Part shown: piece by piece, positions 1 through 8,977 of the stretch
Layout of the letters: the number at the start of each line of letters is the position of its first letter
Position numbering within the stretch: the stretch's first letter is position 1
From: Lewinellaceae bacterium
GTDB lineage: Bacteria > Bacteroidota > Bacteroidia > Chitinophagales > Saprospiraceae
Assembly (NCBI GenBank): GCA_020636155.1
Contig: JACJYM010000006.1
Location: 112,917-176,916 of the forward strand
Direction of reading: 5' to 3'
DNA length: 64,000 nucleotides
Made by a program: the position numbers and the translations under genes
The notes under the pieces: generated by a model
Seen by the model: the letters and a program-made list of their open reading frames with translations, nothing else
Told to the model about the DNA's origin: nothing
Database searches by the model: none

Positions 1-1
1 A

Positions 2-214
2 GAAGAATTGCTTCATCAAGCAGGGATCAAGACATGGGAAGAACTTGCAAACACTTCTGTCGATAGAATTCAATCGATACTTGATAATGCAGGTTCAAGA
101 TATTCCTTGGCACATCCTGACACTTGGCCTCGACAAGCGAGAATGGCTGCAGATGCAAAGTGGTCTGAATTAGAAGCATATCAGGAATCTCTAAATGGTG
201 GACGACCTTACTAG
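2..214 (+). CDS. C-terminal end of a helix-hairpin-helix domain protein (5' end outside window)
   Basis: An open frame enters from the left edge and stops at 212-214, leaving about 70 residues. The visible part has a helix-hairpin-helix flavour: a small helix pair with 'AGIKTWEELA', then a 'DTWPRQARMAADAKWSELE' segment and a 'GGRPY' end. The same kind of tail (Trp-Pro-x-Gln-Ala then Trp-x-Glu-Leu) is known to me as a C-terminal extension on several Bacteroidota proteins, including some L21 ribosomal proteins, and resembles DUF4332-type HhH domains. The identity of the main body cannot be read here. No rpmA follows, which argues mildly against L21. A good terminator follows 24 bases after the stop, so this is the last gene of its transcript. 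Confidence 0.6.
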   Translation, partial: EELLHQAGIKTWEELANTSVDRIQSILDNAGSRYSLAHPDTWPRQARMAADAKWSELEAYQESLNGGRPY

Positions 215-237
215 GTTCTCTGCTGAGTAAAATAGAA

Positions 238-267
238 GCCTCTAGACTATGTTTAGAGGCTTTTTTA
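238..267 (+). terminator. Rho-independent terminator between convergent genes
   Basis: A perfect 7-bp stem (238-244 with 254-260, arms GCCTCTA/TAGAGGC, 9-base loop) is followed by six T. It ends the plus-strand gene at the left edge. On the minus strand the same stem is followed by a T-rich stretch, so it can also serve the TonB receptor, whose stop codon overlaps the T-run at 265-267. Confidence 0.85.
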
Positions 268-2673
268 ATTTTTATTAAAAATATAGGTAGCATTTAAAAC
301 CAAATTTCTGCCAGATGCCGCAATACCGGAACTATAAGTTTTGTATGCTTGATCCAAAATATTTTCTACCGAAAGACCAATTATTATATTATCTGAGGCC
401 TTAAGCCGTGCATTCACATTGATGATGAACCAGGATGGCAGATAAGGATTTCCATATTTGTCTTTTGGATAAATTTCTGTTTTAGCTCTTTCTTCAAAGG
501 GTAACTTTTCGAAGGTTTTGCCCGCCGAAAATTGACTAAAAATTTCAAAATCGGTTTTATGGAATTGATATTCTACACCGATTCTTCCGAAAGGAGGAGC
601 GGCATGTCTCATGTAATCCTCGGTACCATCATCAAGCTCTTCTCTACCATATTGATAGCTGTATCTCCCATTAAGTGAAAATTCAGTTGAGAGCATATAA
701 GTTAATGAAAAATCGACTCCCAACACTCGAGCAAATGCGGCATTTACTAGGGCTTGAACTTGACTTAATTCACCATTGTAAATGATGCTATCTTGTCCAT
801 TAAACTGAAAATCTCTTCTTACCATGGCATCTTTTAGATAAGTGTAGTAGGGATTGATAGATAAGTCGAATTTTCCATTATCATAAGCCAATCCAAATTC
901 AATACTGCGACAATTTTCACTTTTTAAATCTGGATTTGGCACAATGACCAATCCCGGAGCAGAATCAAATACTTTACCAATATCATCCACATTGGGAGAG
1001 CGAAATCCTGTGGCAAGATTGATGCTGAATTTCCAATTCATATCAGGTAAAAAGGAAAATCCAAAGTTTTCGGTCAATGCACCATTGGACAAGTCAATAT
1101 TCTGGAATGGAAAGTTGAGAAAACGAGTATCAAACTCTGAATGTAGTGAATAATAATTGTATCGTACACCCGCATTGAGATAGTATCGGTGGTTGAATTC
1201 AAGATTGTAATCAAGATAGAATCCTGCAGAATTCCAATAACTCAGTGGATACCGCGACAAGGCATCATCTGTATTCTGATTTATAATGTTTAGATTAAAT
1301 GCTGTGGAATTCACCTTGTTTCTTATCCATTCTAAGCCGTAGTGCCATTGCTGATTTCTAATTTTGTGGTTTCTGAAATCAAGATTAATACTATAGGCAT
1401 CGACCATTTCGATTTGGTGTAATTCGGTATTGCTATTGAGATTTCGGGAGATTCTACTTTCTTCAAAATATTGCTTTGCCAGCACGAGTTTAGCCTGATC
1501 AAACAATTTACCATCAGATTTACTACTCATTCCGAGACGTAGTCTATTCCATTTTTGTGGACCATAATTCCACGTGGCATATCGGGGCAAGCCGTTTTTC
1601 TCCCTGAGATGTCGGTCATAGCGGGGATAAGCGCCGGTACTAGAATAAAGGAAGCTCATGTCCAAAGCCAATTTTCGACTCACTGCAAATCTCAATTTGT
1701 GATAACCATTCAATTGATGATACGACGAGGGTATTTGTATCAGAGGATTCGCATTATTGACAATGCTATCTGTACCATTAATTCTGACCACATATTTATA
1801 TTTTTTGTATGGTTCTGAATCTTTGCTTCCCATCCTTAAATCGCCAAAGTTAAAGCTGCTTATTGAATTAAAGAGACTCCATTTCTTTTTTGCAATTCCC
1901 AGCTCTATATGTCCTGTATTCTCGTTGTTAGCGCTGGAATATCTGAGATTAGTCTCTCCCTGTATTTTTAGTTGGTCATTGTTCGAAAAGTCTTGCTGCT
2001 TTAAATTGAATTGCATCACACCACCCAGAGCATCACTGCCGTAAATCACCGAACCAGGACCGTGCATTACCTCTGCTTTTCTTATGGAAAAAGGGTCTAT
2101 GGAAATGACATTTTGAATATTTCCAGACCTAAAAATAGCGGTATTCATCCTTACATCATCAACGACATATATGAGCCGATTGGTAGCAAAGCCTCTAATC
2201 ATGGGGCTGCCGCCAGCTTGTTGACTTTTTTGAATGAATACAGAAGCGTTTTTCGACAAGACATCAGCAGTTGTCTGTGCATTACTTTTAATTATTTCAT
2301 CTTTAGAAATACTTTCGATTTCGCGGGGTATTTCCTGAGCTGAATGATCCCATCGATTGGCAGATATGACTAACTCGTCGAGGAGATTCTTGACGGGATT
2401 CATCAATACTTTTTGGGTTTTTGTATCTCCTTGGATTTTAAAATATTGGTCTTCATAACCAATGTGTGTGGCAAAGAGTTGATTGCCTATCATTGAATGG
2501 TCAAAATAGAATGTTCCTTCTTGGTCACAGAAGTAGTTCACTCCGGTCGATTCATCTAAAAGGATAACATCAAGGATCACACTCTGATTGATGCTGTCAA
2601 TAAATATAATAGATTGAGAAAATGAATGGAAACAAACGAACACATTTGCAAAAAAGAAAAATATGGTTTTCAT
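265..2673 (-). CDS. TonB-dependent outer-membrane receptor, heme/siderophore-receptor-like
   Basis: An 802-residue outer-membrane active transporter of the TonB-dependent class. Residues 1-20 are a signal peptide ending in 'SFSQ'. Residues ~21-95 look like a short carboxypeptidase-regulatory-like domain. Residues ~100-225 form the plug, with 'GGSPMIRGFATNRLIYVVDD' and 'HGPGSVIYGSDALGGVM', as in hemoglobin/heme and transferrin-type receptors. The remainder is a 22-strand-type barrel rich in alternating aromatic residues. The barrel has the 'FRSP...NPDL' pair that corresponds to the FRAP/NPNL boxes of heme receptors, but no histidine lies between them, so heme specificity is doubtful. The C-terminus is '..ATYIFNKN', a barrel strand with a short overhang. 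It stands alone, with a shared terminator downstream. Substrate unknown; class assignment is secure. Confidence 0.93.
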   Translation of the reverse strand: MKTIFFFFANVFVCFHSFSQSIIFIDSINQSVILDVILLDESTGVNYFCDQEGTFYFDHSMIGNQLFATHIGYEDQYFKIQGDTKTQKVLMNPVKNLLDELVISANRWDHSAQEIPREIESISKDEIIKSNAQTTADVLSKNASVFIQKSQQAGGSPMIRGFATNRLIYVVDDVRMNTAIFRSGNIQNVISIDPFSIRKAEVMHGPGSVIYGSDALGGVMQFNLKQQDFSNNDQLKIQGETNLRYSSANNENTGHIELGIAKKKWSLFNSISSFNFGDLRMGSKDSEPYKKYKYVVRINGTDSIVNNANPLIQIPSSYHQLNGYHKLRFAVSRKLALDMSFLYSSTGAYPRYDRHLREKNGLPRYATWNYGPQKWNRLRLGMSSKSDGKLFDQAKLVLAKQYFEESRISRNLNSNTELHQIEMVDAYSINLDFRNHKIRNQQWHYGLEWIRNKVNSTAFNLNIINQNTDDALSRYPLSYWNSAGFYLDYNLEFNHRYYLNAGVRYNYYSLHSEFDTRFLNFPFQNIDLSNGALTENFGFSFLPDMNWKFSINLATGFRSPNVDDIGKVFDSAPGLVIVPNPDLKSENCRSIEFGLAYDNGKFDLSINPYYTYLKDAMVRRDFQFNGQDSIIYNGELSQVQALVNAAFARVLGVDFSLTYMLSTEFSLNGRYSYQYGREELDDGTEDYMRHAAPPFGRIGVEYQFHKTDFEIFSQFSAGKTFEKLPFEERAKTEIYPKDKYGNPYLPSWFIINVNARLKASDNIIIGLSVENILDQAYKTYSSGIAASGRNLVLNATYIFNKN

Positions 2674-2705
2674 CTAGTTCAAAAATCTTTTTTGATCAAT
2701 GGTTG

Positions 2706-3059
2706 TTATTCAAATCTCTTTTTCAGCTCCTTTTCTGTTAATACGATAGGTATAATAATGAGTGTAATGATGACAATTAATGAAATAATAACTGCTGCAT
2801 TAGTAGGATTGATTGGTATGAAAAGTAAAGCAAGGCCTATGAGTCCGGTAATGGAACCATAAATGGCCAATTGATTGGCACTATATTTTTGTGCAAATTC
2901 CCAAGACTCTTGGCTATTTTTTGATCTTTTGGTACGATAACCGTATAGATTATTGATTTTTTTAGGAGGAAATTTATGCATGAGCAGGCCAGCTACCACA
3001 ATGGTCAATCCCGTAAGTACGAAAAGTAGAGCTATCGGATTATTCGTCATATTCATCAT
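2706..3059 (-). CDS. SdpI-family small integral membrane protein
   Basis: A 117-residue membrane protein with three predicted helices (about 8-27, 66-83 and 87-110). Between helices 1 and 2 lies the family signature 'PPKKINNLYGYRTKRSKNSQ' followed by 'ESWEFAQ', as in the C-terminal domain of SdpI. In Bacillus, SdpI gives immunity to the SdpC toxin. In most other bacteria, including this phylum, single copies have no known toxin partner, and none is visible here. Either of two adjacent ATG codons (3059 or 3050 region) could start it. It is transcribed in the same direction as the TonB receptor, 32 bases upstream of it, so the two may share a transcript, though a functional link is not evident. 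Confidence 0.85.
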   Translation of the reverse strand: MMNMTNNPIALLFVLTGLTIVVAGLLMHKFPPKKINNLYGYRTKRSKNSQESWEFAQKYSANQLAIYGSITGLIGLALLFIPINPTNAAVIISLIVIITLIIIPIVLTEKELKKRFE

Positions 3060-3131
3060 CTTGAAATTAATTTAAGACAAAGTAAAGTTATATTTTTTAT
3101 GATATTTCGCAAGGCTAACCAAAAATATAGT

Positions 3132-3139
3132 TAATTTTG
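3132..3139 (+). promoter_or_regulatory. Putative Bacteroidota -7 element upstream of the TerB-like gene
   Basis: TAATTTTG at 3132-3139 matches the TAnnTTTG -7 consensus of Bacteroidota primary-sigma promoters. It lies 25 bases before the ATG at 3165. The matching -33 box is weak (TTTC at 3105-3108, spacing 23). Confidence 0.45.
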
Positions 3140-3164
3140 GGCTCTCAAAAAATAATGACTTAGA

Positions 3165-3638
3165 ATGACCGAATATTTCAAGCAATTAACTAGTGAAGAG
3201 TACGAAAGATTGAAAGATGCGATTCCGTTGATTACCATTTTAGTCGCCGGAGCAGACGGCAAATTTGAAAAGGAAGAGTTGAATTGGGCAGAGAAAATTG
3301 CCAGTATCAGAAGTTATAAAATGTCTGATGATTTAGTAGGTTTTTATAAAGATGTCGGCATTAATTTCCACGAAAAACTGGAAGATTATGTAGATGCGTT
3401 CCCTAAAAATGTGGATGATAGAAATGATATTATTTCTGATAGACTAGAAGATTTGAATGACATTTTACCAAAATTAGACCCAAGAGTTGGAGCTCACTTG
3501 TACGACAGCTATCTTTCATTTGCGAAGCACGTCGCATCTGCAAGCGGTGGTTTTTGGGGATTCTTTTCAATTGGTCCAAAGGAGGAAAGAATGATGAAAC
3601 TTCCAATGATTAATCCCATTTTCTTTGAAGAAGATTAA
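3165..3638 (+). CDS. TerB-like cytoplasmic protein of unknown function
   Basis: A 157-residue protein with no signal peptide or membrane helix. Residues ~20-45 carry 'ILVAGADGKFEKEELNWAEK', which resembles the acidic metal-binding-type helix of TerB/DjlA-N domains (A-DGxxxxxE). The rest is acidic and helical; the last 30 residues are Gly/Phe-rich ('SASGGFWGFFSIGPKEE'). TerB-like domains are common, poorly understood all-alpha modules originally linked to tellurite resistance; no other ter gene is nearby, so resistance should not be inferred. It precedes the 3672-7646 gene run by 33 bases and could be its first gene. Confidence 0.6.
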   Translation: MTEYFKQLTSEEYERLKDAIPLITILVAGADGKFEKEELNWAEKIASIRSYKMSDDLVGFYKDVGINFHEKLEDYVDAFPKNVDDRNDIISDRLEDLNDILPKLDPRVGAHLYDSYLSFAKHVASASGGFWGFFSIGPKEERMMKLPMINPIFFEED

Positions 3639-3671
3639 TCTCAAAAAGCTAAAATATAACGACATAGTATT

Positions 3672-4124
3672 GTGAATCATCAGTATTCACTAAGTTTAGA
3701 AGTACTCAAGAGAGAAGAAGAATTATTTAAAATTTTTCTTATCTCTCGGGGTATTGACTCCGTTGAGTGGGAAATTATAAAATCTGAAAACCCAGAAAAG
3801 CTTGATGGACTATTGACCATGTTTTCTGACTATTACTTGAATCACTTATTAGAAACCCATCGGTATTATTTATTGAAATCCTCAACACTTATAAGTGCTT
3901 TAAGACTCGATGATTCTGGGATTTCTTATTTTCAGTTGAAGTTAGAAAATATTCTAAATGATCAGATGAATACTCACGGTACATTGCAACATTTTAATAC
4001 AAGTTATACCCAGAGTCCAAAGGAACATTTGTTTCAACTCATCGAACTCGGTTATCAACCAGTTGAATCAAGGTATTTCAACGATTTGGCATTGAAATAT
4101 GCCGAGCAAATTGAATTAAAATGA
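3672..4124 (+). CDS. DUF6495-like conserved hypothetical protein
   Basis: A 150-residue soluble protein starting at GTG (3672). Its N-terminal half alternates short helices with conserved-looking 'LISRGIDSVEWEIIKSE' and 'MFSDYYL', which resembles the Bacteroidota-only family DUF6495. Function is unknown. The C-terminal half has no motif I recognise. Its stop overlaps the start of the downstream esterase by 4 bases (ATGA), so the two are translationally coupled. Confidence 0.6.
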   Translation: MNHQYSLSLEVLKREEELFKIFLISRGIDSVEWEIIKSENPEKLDGLLTMFSDYYLNHLLETHRYYLLKSSTLISALRLDDSGISYFQLKLENILNDQMNTHGTLQHFNTSYTQSPKEHLFQLIELGYQPVESRYFNDLALKYAEQIELK

Positions 4125-4891
4125 GTCATTTAAATTACAAAATAATTGGAGAAGGTCACCCAATCGTCTTTTTGCACGGATTATTTGGGATGTTAGATAA
4201 TTGGCAGACTTTCGCGAGAAAGTTATCAGAACATGGTTATATGTGCATCATCGTGGATCAACGAAATCATGGTCGATCTTTTCACTCACCTGAATTTAAC
4301 TATGAGCTGCTCTCGGATGATTTGCATACTTTTTTAGACGAAATGCACATTTTTAAAACCCATTTGTTAGGACACTCTATGGGAGGTAAAACAGCCCTGA
4401 AGTTTACCAGCGAGTATGAGGATTATGTTGAAAAATTGATTGTAGTTGATATCGGATTGAAAAGTTATCGAGGAGGTCATGAGTTGATTTTAGATGCACT
4501 TAATGCTGTGCAACTTGAAGAGATGAATGATAGAGAAGCGGTTCAAGAATTTTTAGGCACGTATGGGTTTGGAAAAGAAGTCATATTATTTCTAATGAAA
4601 AATTTGAGTAGAGGAAAAGATGGTAATTTTTATTGGAAAATGAACTTAAAATCCCTTACTGACCATTATGATGAAATACTGGAAAGCGTTATGATCAGAG
4701 GAGAGATTGATGTGCCTACGTTATTTGTAAAAGGTGAAAAATCTCGGTACATCATTGATGAAGATTGGCCCTTGATTCATTCAATTTTTCCAAACGCCGA
4801 ACTTCAGACCGTAAAAGGAGCAGGACACTGGGTACATGCCGATGCACCAGAAGAACTATTATCCAGTGTCTTGAAATTTTTAATGAACTAA
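4121..4891 (+). CDS. Alpha/beta-fold hydrolase, YbfF-type esterase
   Basis: A 256-residue cytoplasmic hydrolase. It begins directly with the first strand and has the oxyanion region 'FLHGLFGMLDNW', the 'DQRNHGRS' turn and the nucleophile elbow 'GHSMGG' (Ser86). A C-terminal catalytic His is in 'GAGHWVHADAPEE'. The LFG-DNW and RNHG-S pattern is that of E. coli YbfF, an acyl-CoA-preferring thioesterase/esterase. The true substrate is not known. It overlaps the upstream gene by 4 bases and is followed after 24 bases by the S41 protease. Confidence 0.88.
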   Translation: MSHLNYKIIGEGHPIVFLHGLFGMLDNWQTFARKLSEHGYMCIIVDQRNHGRSFHSPEFNYELLSDDLHTFLDEMHIFKTHLLGHSMGGKTALKFTSEYEDYVEKLIVVDIGLKSYRGGHELILDALNAVQLEEMNDREAVQEFLGTYGFGKEVILFLMKNLSRGKDGNFYWKMNLKSLTDHYDEILESVMIRGEIDVPTLFVKGEKSRYIIDEDWPLIHSIFPNAELQTVKGAGHWVHADAPEELLSSVLKFLMN

Positions 4892-4915
4892 AAACGTTAC
4901 TATTTATTTAGTTTA

Positions 4916-6577
4916 ATGAGGAATATCCATAATATGAACATAAATTTTAAGATTTTAATAGGACTGATAATTTTTGCTTCATCAGGAGTACTTAAGGCAC
5001 AGGGAGACGAAAAATTATTTGAAATTTCTAAAAATATAGAGATTTTCGTTAATACATATAAGTCTCTAAATGAGAATTATGTGGATGATTTAGATCCATC
5101 AGAATTAATGCGTACAGGAATTGATGCTATGGTGAAATCATTGGATCCCTATACCAATTTTATTTCTGAATCTCAGGTTGAAAGTTATCGAATTGTAGAT
5201 GATGCCAAATACGAAGGTGTGGGCTGCGAATTTGAAATTCTTGATAATACACCGACCATTACAACAGTATATAATAACAGCCCAGCACTGACTTCTGGCT
5301 TATTGCCAGGAGATAAAATTATGGTTATCAATGGACTGTCAGTCGAAGGAAAATCAAAAATCGAAATTGAAGCCGCGATTAGAGGTCTTCCCGGAACCAA
5401 ATTAATAGTTGGAATTCAAAGAGGAAATGATTCGAGTGTTCAAAACATTGAGATAACAAGAGGTGAGTGGATGGTGAGCAATGTGCCATATTATGGAATC
5501 ATAAGAGATGATATTGGTTATATAAATTTAAGTACTTTCACTGCCAATGCAGCTGCCAATATTAAAAATGCACTAGACGAACTCAAAAAAGAAGACCCAA
5601 ATCTCAAAGGACTAATATTAGATTTGAGAAATAACGGTGGTGGTCTCTTGAGAGAAGCATTGGCAATATGTAATCTTTTTGTACCTAAAGGAGAAGAATT
5701 AGTTACCACTAAAGCCAAAGACCCAGCAAAAGATCAGTCTTATAAAACGATGAATATACCGGAGGATTTAGATATCCCATTGGTGGTTCTGGTGAATAAA
5801 AGGAGTGCTTCAGCCTCTGAGATTGTATCGGGGGTGATTCAGGATTTAGATAGGGGAGTAATAGTCGGACATAGGACTTATGGAAAGGGATTGGTACAGA
5901 ACACTCAAGATATTGGGTACAATAATCGCCTGAAAACGACCATTTCACGATATTACATACCCAGCCAACGCTGTATTCAGGGATTTGAATATGAAAATGG
6001 TGAACCTGTAGATATTTCGGATGATAAAAGGTCAAAATTTAAAACGAAAAATGGTCGTATTGTGTTGGATGGCGGAGGAATCACTCCCGATGTCAAAACC
6101 GAAGAAGTCAAAATTTCTCCTTTTACGCAATCTTTGATTGACAAAAATTTAATTTTTTATTATGTGAATGATTTTGTGTCTAGACATGACAGCATTGTAG
6201 AACCAGATAAGTTCGAATTTGTGGAGTACCCTGATTTTGTAAAATTTGTTAAAAACAGAGGTTTTGCCTTTAGTTTTAAGTCGGAAAAAGAAATTAAAAA
6301 TCTCGAAACGATGCTTCAAGAAGAGCAACTTTCTGAGATTACTAAACAGGATATTCAAGAATTACTTCAAAAAATAAATTCAGCTAAATCCAATGATTTT
6401 TTCGTGTCGAAGGAAAAGGAAATTGTAGATCAAATCGAACAAGAAATTGTGTCGAGATATTATTTTGAAAACGGGAAGATTAGAAAAACACTTTCTTCAG
6501 ATAGTGAGGTTACGACAGCGGTGGACATATTGAAAGATAAGGCTCAGTATAATCGGATTCTTGGAATAAATAATTAA
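4916..6577 (+). CDS. S41-family carboxy-terminal processing protease (CtpA/Prc type)
   Basis: A 553-residue periplasmic serine protease. Residues ~1-29 form a signal peptide or N-terminal anchor ending near 'VLKAQG'. A PDZ domain spans ~95-180 ('YEGVGCEFEI' and 'SGLLPGDKIMVING'). The S41 core spans ~190-400 with 'GYINLSTF', 'LILDLRNNGGGLL', the serine motif 'KRSASASEIVSG' (~295-306) and the general-base lysine in 'TYGKG' (Lys324). A charged C-terminal ~130-residue extension is typical of the Bacteroidota members. The family cleaves C-terminal tails of envelope proteins. It sits in the middle of a five-gene run that otherwise has no clear envelope theme. Confidence 0.95.
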   Translation: MRNIHNMNINFKILIGLIIFASSGVLKAQGDEKLFEISKNIEIFVNTYKSLNENYVDDLDPSELMRTGIDAMVKSLDPYTNFISESQVESYRIVDDAKYEGVGCEFEILDNTPTITTVYNNSPALTSGLLPGDKIMVINGLSVEGKSKIEIEAAIRGLPGTKLIVGIQRGNDSSVQNIEITRGEWMVSNVPYYGIIRDDIGYINLSTFTANAAANIKNALDELKKEDPNLKGLILDLRNNGGGLLREALAICNLFVPKGEELVTTKAKDPAKDQSYKTMNIPEDLDIPLVVLVNKRSASASEIVSGVIQDLDRGVIVGHRTYGKGLVQNTQDIGYNNRLKTTISRYYIPSQRCIQGFEYENGEPVDISDDKRSKFKTKNGRIVLDGGGITPDVKTEEVKISPFTQSLIDKNLIFYYVNDFVSRHDSIVEPDKFEFVEYPDFVKFVKNRGFAFSFKSEKEIKNLETMLQEEQLSEITKQDIQELLQKINSAKSNDFFVSKEKEIVDQIEQEIVSRYYFENGKIRKTLSSDSEVTTAVDILKDKAQYNRILGINN

Positions 6578-6595
6578 TTTTTAACTCTAGGCTTG

Positions 6596-7378
6596 ATGAA
6601 ATCTAAAAGCATGAGTATCATTGGATCTGGTAATGTTGCCAGCCATTTGGCTAATGCCTTTTTTCATCAGGATTTTGAAATCATCTCAGTTTACGCAAGG
6701 AGTCTTGATAAATTGGCTTTTTGTGACCAACTTTCAATTGAAAAAAATGTACTCGATTATAGTGTTCCTATCGAGGGAGATGTCATATTTTTATGTGTTT
6801 CTGATGATTCTATAAAAACTGTCGCTTCTAACATAAAGATTGATGCCCATCAAATAGTAGTTCATTGCTCGGGTGGAGTCAACCTGGATGTTCTGAGAGA
6901 AATCAACTCTCAGTGTGGAGTATTTTATCCTCTTCAAAGTTTTTCTAAAAACACTTTTGTCAATATCAAGTCAGTACCGATATGTGTAGAAGGTAACACA
7001 CGTGAGATTGAAAATGAATTGGCGAAAATAGCCTATGCGGTTAGCAATCGGGTAGTCTCACTCAATTCCTATGATAGAGCTAAGCTTCACTTGGCAGCCG
7101 TGATGGTCAATAACTACGTAAACTTTCTGATCGGAAAAGTGCAAGAATACTCAACAAAAGAAAACTTAGATTTTACATTGCTTGAGCCGTTAATTAATGA
7201 AACCATACTCAAAGCCTTGAGTGGCGATGCCCTCAAGAAACAAACAGGACCGGCAAAACGAGGAGACGTTGACGTGTTGAGCCAAGAACTAAAAATGCTT
7301 TCCGGTTATCCTGAATTGCAGAAAATTGCAGACGTTTTTAATCAAGAAATATTGCACTATTATGAGATGGATCGGTGA
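6596..7378 (+). CDS. Rossmann-like and DUF2520 domain protein
   Basis: A 260-residue protein with an N-terminal Rossmann fold ('MSIIGSGNVASHLANAFF', then 'VIFLCVSDDSIK') and a C-terminal helical DUF2520 domain ('YDRAKLHLAAVMVNNYVN'). The middle has 'VVHCSGGVNLDVL' and 'GVFYPLQSFSK', as expected for the family. Such proteins look like F420/NADP-dependent or ketopantoate-type reductases, but no reaction has been assigned. An in-frame TTG precedes at 6593; I prefer ATG 6596, or ATG 6611 at the first strand. Coupled to the next gene by a 17-base overlap. Confidence 0.88.
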   Translation: MKSKSMSIIGSGNVASHLANAFFHQDFEIISVYARSLDKLAFCDQLSIEKNVLDYSVPIEGDVIFLCVSDDSIKTVASNIKIDAHQIVVHCSGGVNLDVLREINSQCGVFYPLQSFSKNTFVNIKSVPICVEGNTREIENELAKIAYAVSNRVVSLNSYDRAKLHLAAVMVNNYVNFLIGKVQEYSTKENLDFTLLEPLINETILKALSGDALKKQTGPAKRGDVDVLSQELKMLSGYPELQKIADVFNQEILHYYEMDR

Positions 7379-7646
7379 CATAGACCATAAGTACTTGAAA
7401 ATAGCCGCTTTTCAGATGGGTACACGACTAAGCTTGCAGTTTTCGAATGGTGAAATCGAATACGTATTTAAGTTGAGAGATAATGAAAATTTAAGAAATC
7501 TGTCAGACTTAAAGGCATTGTTAACCTCAGATTTCTTAGTAGAAATTGAAGACTCAATAGAAAAAATGCAGTCAAAGTTAATTGATAATTTACGTGAAAT
7601 GAACAGAAAAAATGAGGCAGATGACGATTTTCCGTCAATAATTTAG
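7362..7646 (+). CDS. Small hypothetical protein
   Basis: A 94-residue frame starting at ATG 7362 ('MRWIGDIDHKYLKIAAFQMG'). It reads 'LSLQFSNGEIEYVFKLRDNE' followed by a charged helical C-terminus. I do not recognise a family. An earlier start at 7326 would deepen the overlap with the DUF2520 gene and looks less natural. The stop overlaps, by 4 bases, the stop of the convergent minus-strand gene. Its presence is supported by its position in the run, a good-quality amphipathic sequence and the absence of a competing frame. Confidence 0.55.
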   Translation: MRWIGDIDHKYLKIAAFQMGTRLSLQFSNGEIEYVFKLRDNENLRNLSDLKALLTSDFLVEIEDSIEKMQSKLIDNLREMNRKNEADDDFPSII

Positions 7647-8977
7647 AGGATATATTTTACCCCCATTTTAAGACCTAGAGTATTGATTTTATCATCATTT
7701 GGACCTATCCCACCAGTGGAAACGAATCTCGTAAGATTTGGCTCTAAATTAATTTTTAATTTATCAGAAATGTTATAATCCAGACCCACTGCGAGCATTA
7801 AACTAGTAAAATAATTATCTTTAAAGTTGCCACCTTCGAGCAAACCGGCAGAAAATTCTTTTTCTAACAGTAAGTTGTTGTTAGCAGCTAGTTGGTCAAA
7901 TCTATTGCCGTTGGTTCGTTTGTTGTCAATTTCATATTCAGAATCGGCCACGATATTGAGCTTTATACCACCTTTAAAATAGGCTGAAAGGCGATTGCTG
8001 AGATCAAAGCTATATTGAAGTGCCAGAGGAATTGACAACACATTGAGCTTTATTTGGCTGAGATTGGCCACATTATCAATATAAGGAAATTGATATGCTT
8101 CACTCGGTGAGTACACAAATTTCGTGTATTCCACTCCGAAGTTTCCTGATAGATGGTCTGTAATATTCTTTTTTATCTCCAATCCATAAGTAACGGCATA
8201 AGTTGAATTACTATAACTTGGAAGATTATTTATTATATCAAATGGTGTATTGACACTGACACTGTTCACATTGACATAATTCGAAATTTCTTGTTTATTG
8301 GATTTATCATTTTTTCTTTCTTCTGAATCGTAAGTATTCAGATTTAAGGAGTTTTGAGAGTCAACCTGAGTACTTGTAATGTCTATTTTTTCAACTTCTG
8401 TAAAGATCTTTTGCTGCTCAATATTGATATTAATTTTATCTGATGACGCAATGTGTCGAGTATTTCTAAGTGGGGGTAACTCTGCAAATTCTTTCACTTT
8501 TGGCTTGATTTCACGAGAGTCTACCGGAACTATTATTTTGGCATTATCGATTGCGTTTGAGATATAGGCTTCTTTATATTGGTATTGAGCCTCTTCCGAA
8601 TTTTTTATAAGAGATTCATTGTATTTTTTGGTGGCGGCATAATAATATGATTCCGTGTTTGGACTTTTAAGCAATCCAAAGCTATGAATGAAAAAGAATA
8701 CGAGGAATATCAAAGCCAATTCAATGCTTTTGGATATATAAATCGAATTGATGCGTCTTTCCTGCAATTCCAGTTTTTCCTTTAATAACTGCCAATGTGA
8801 GTTCGTTGGCCTCGTTGACTTCCTACTTGATAGAGCTTTTGAAATCAATTCATCAAATTCTTTTTCTTGGATAAATTCCTTGTCTAATTTATCCGAAAAG
8901 CCTTCCCAGTCCATCCTGTTGGTTTGGGAGATTTGGTTTAATTTTTCTTTCAATATTTCGTCAAATTCCTTCGACAT
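7643..8977 (-). CDS. Anti-sigma-like inner-membrane protein fused to an outer-membrane beta-barrel
   Basis: A 444-residue protein in three parts. Residues 1-80 are charged, helical and cytosol-like, with two similar units each carrying a Trp and a Lys-Leu pair ('MDWEGFSDKLDKEF' and 'SHWQLLKEKLELQ'). Residues ~83-103 form one hydrophobic helix ('IELALIFLVFFFIHSFGLL'). Residues ~104-240 are a polar, low-complexity linker. Residues ~245-444 look like an 8- to 10-strand outer-membrane barrel ('YGLEIKKNITDHLSGNFGVE', 'LALQYSF', 'SAYFKGGIKLNI', 'GLDYNISDKLKINLEP'). It overlaps the ECF sigma gene by 17 bases, so it is very probably that factor's anti-sigma partner. No signal-peptide cleavage site is apparent, so one chain may link inner and outer membranes. 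Topology is inference. Confidence 0.72.
   Translation of the reverse strand: MSKEFDEILKEKLNQISQTNRMDWEGFSDKLDKEFIQEKEFDELISKALSSRKSTRPTNSHWQLLKEKLELQERRINSIYISKSIELALIFLVFFFIHSFGLLKSPNTESYYYAATKKYNESLIKNSEEAQYQYKEAYISNAIDNAKIIVPVDSREIKPKVKEFAELPPLRNTRHIASSDKININIEQQKIFTEVEKIDITSTQVDSQNSLNLNTYDSEERKNDKSNKQEISNYVNVNSVSVNTPFDIINNLPSYSNSTYAVTYGLEIKKNITDHLSGNFGVEYTKFVYSPSEAYQFPYIDNVANLSQIKLNVLSIPLALQYSFDLSNRLSAYFKGGIKLNIVADSEYEIDNKRTNGNRFDQLAANNNLLLEKEFSAGLLEGGNFKDNYFTSLMLAVGLDYNISDKLKINLEPNLTRFVSTGGIGPNDDKINTLGLKMGVKYIL

Noticed and set aside
1555..2343. Several plus-strand frames inside the TonB receptor gene
   Set aside because: They are complements of a strongly supported receptor frame and have no independent support.
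7326..7361. An earlier start for the 94-residue protein
   Set aside because: It would enlarge the overlap with the DUF2520 gene without giving a better N-terminus; ATG 7362 fits better.
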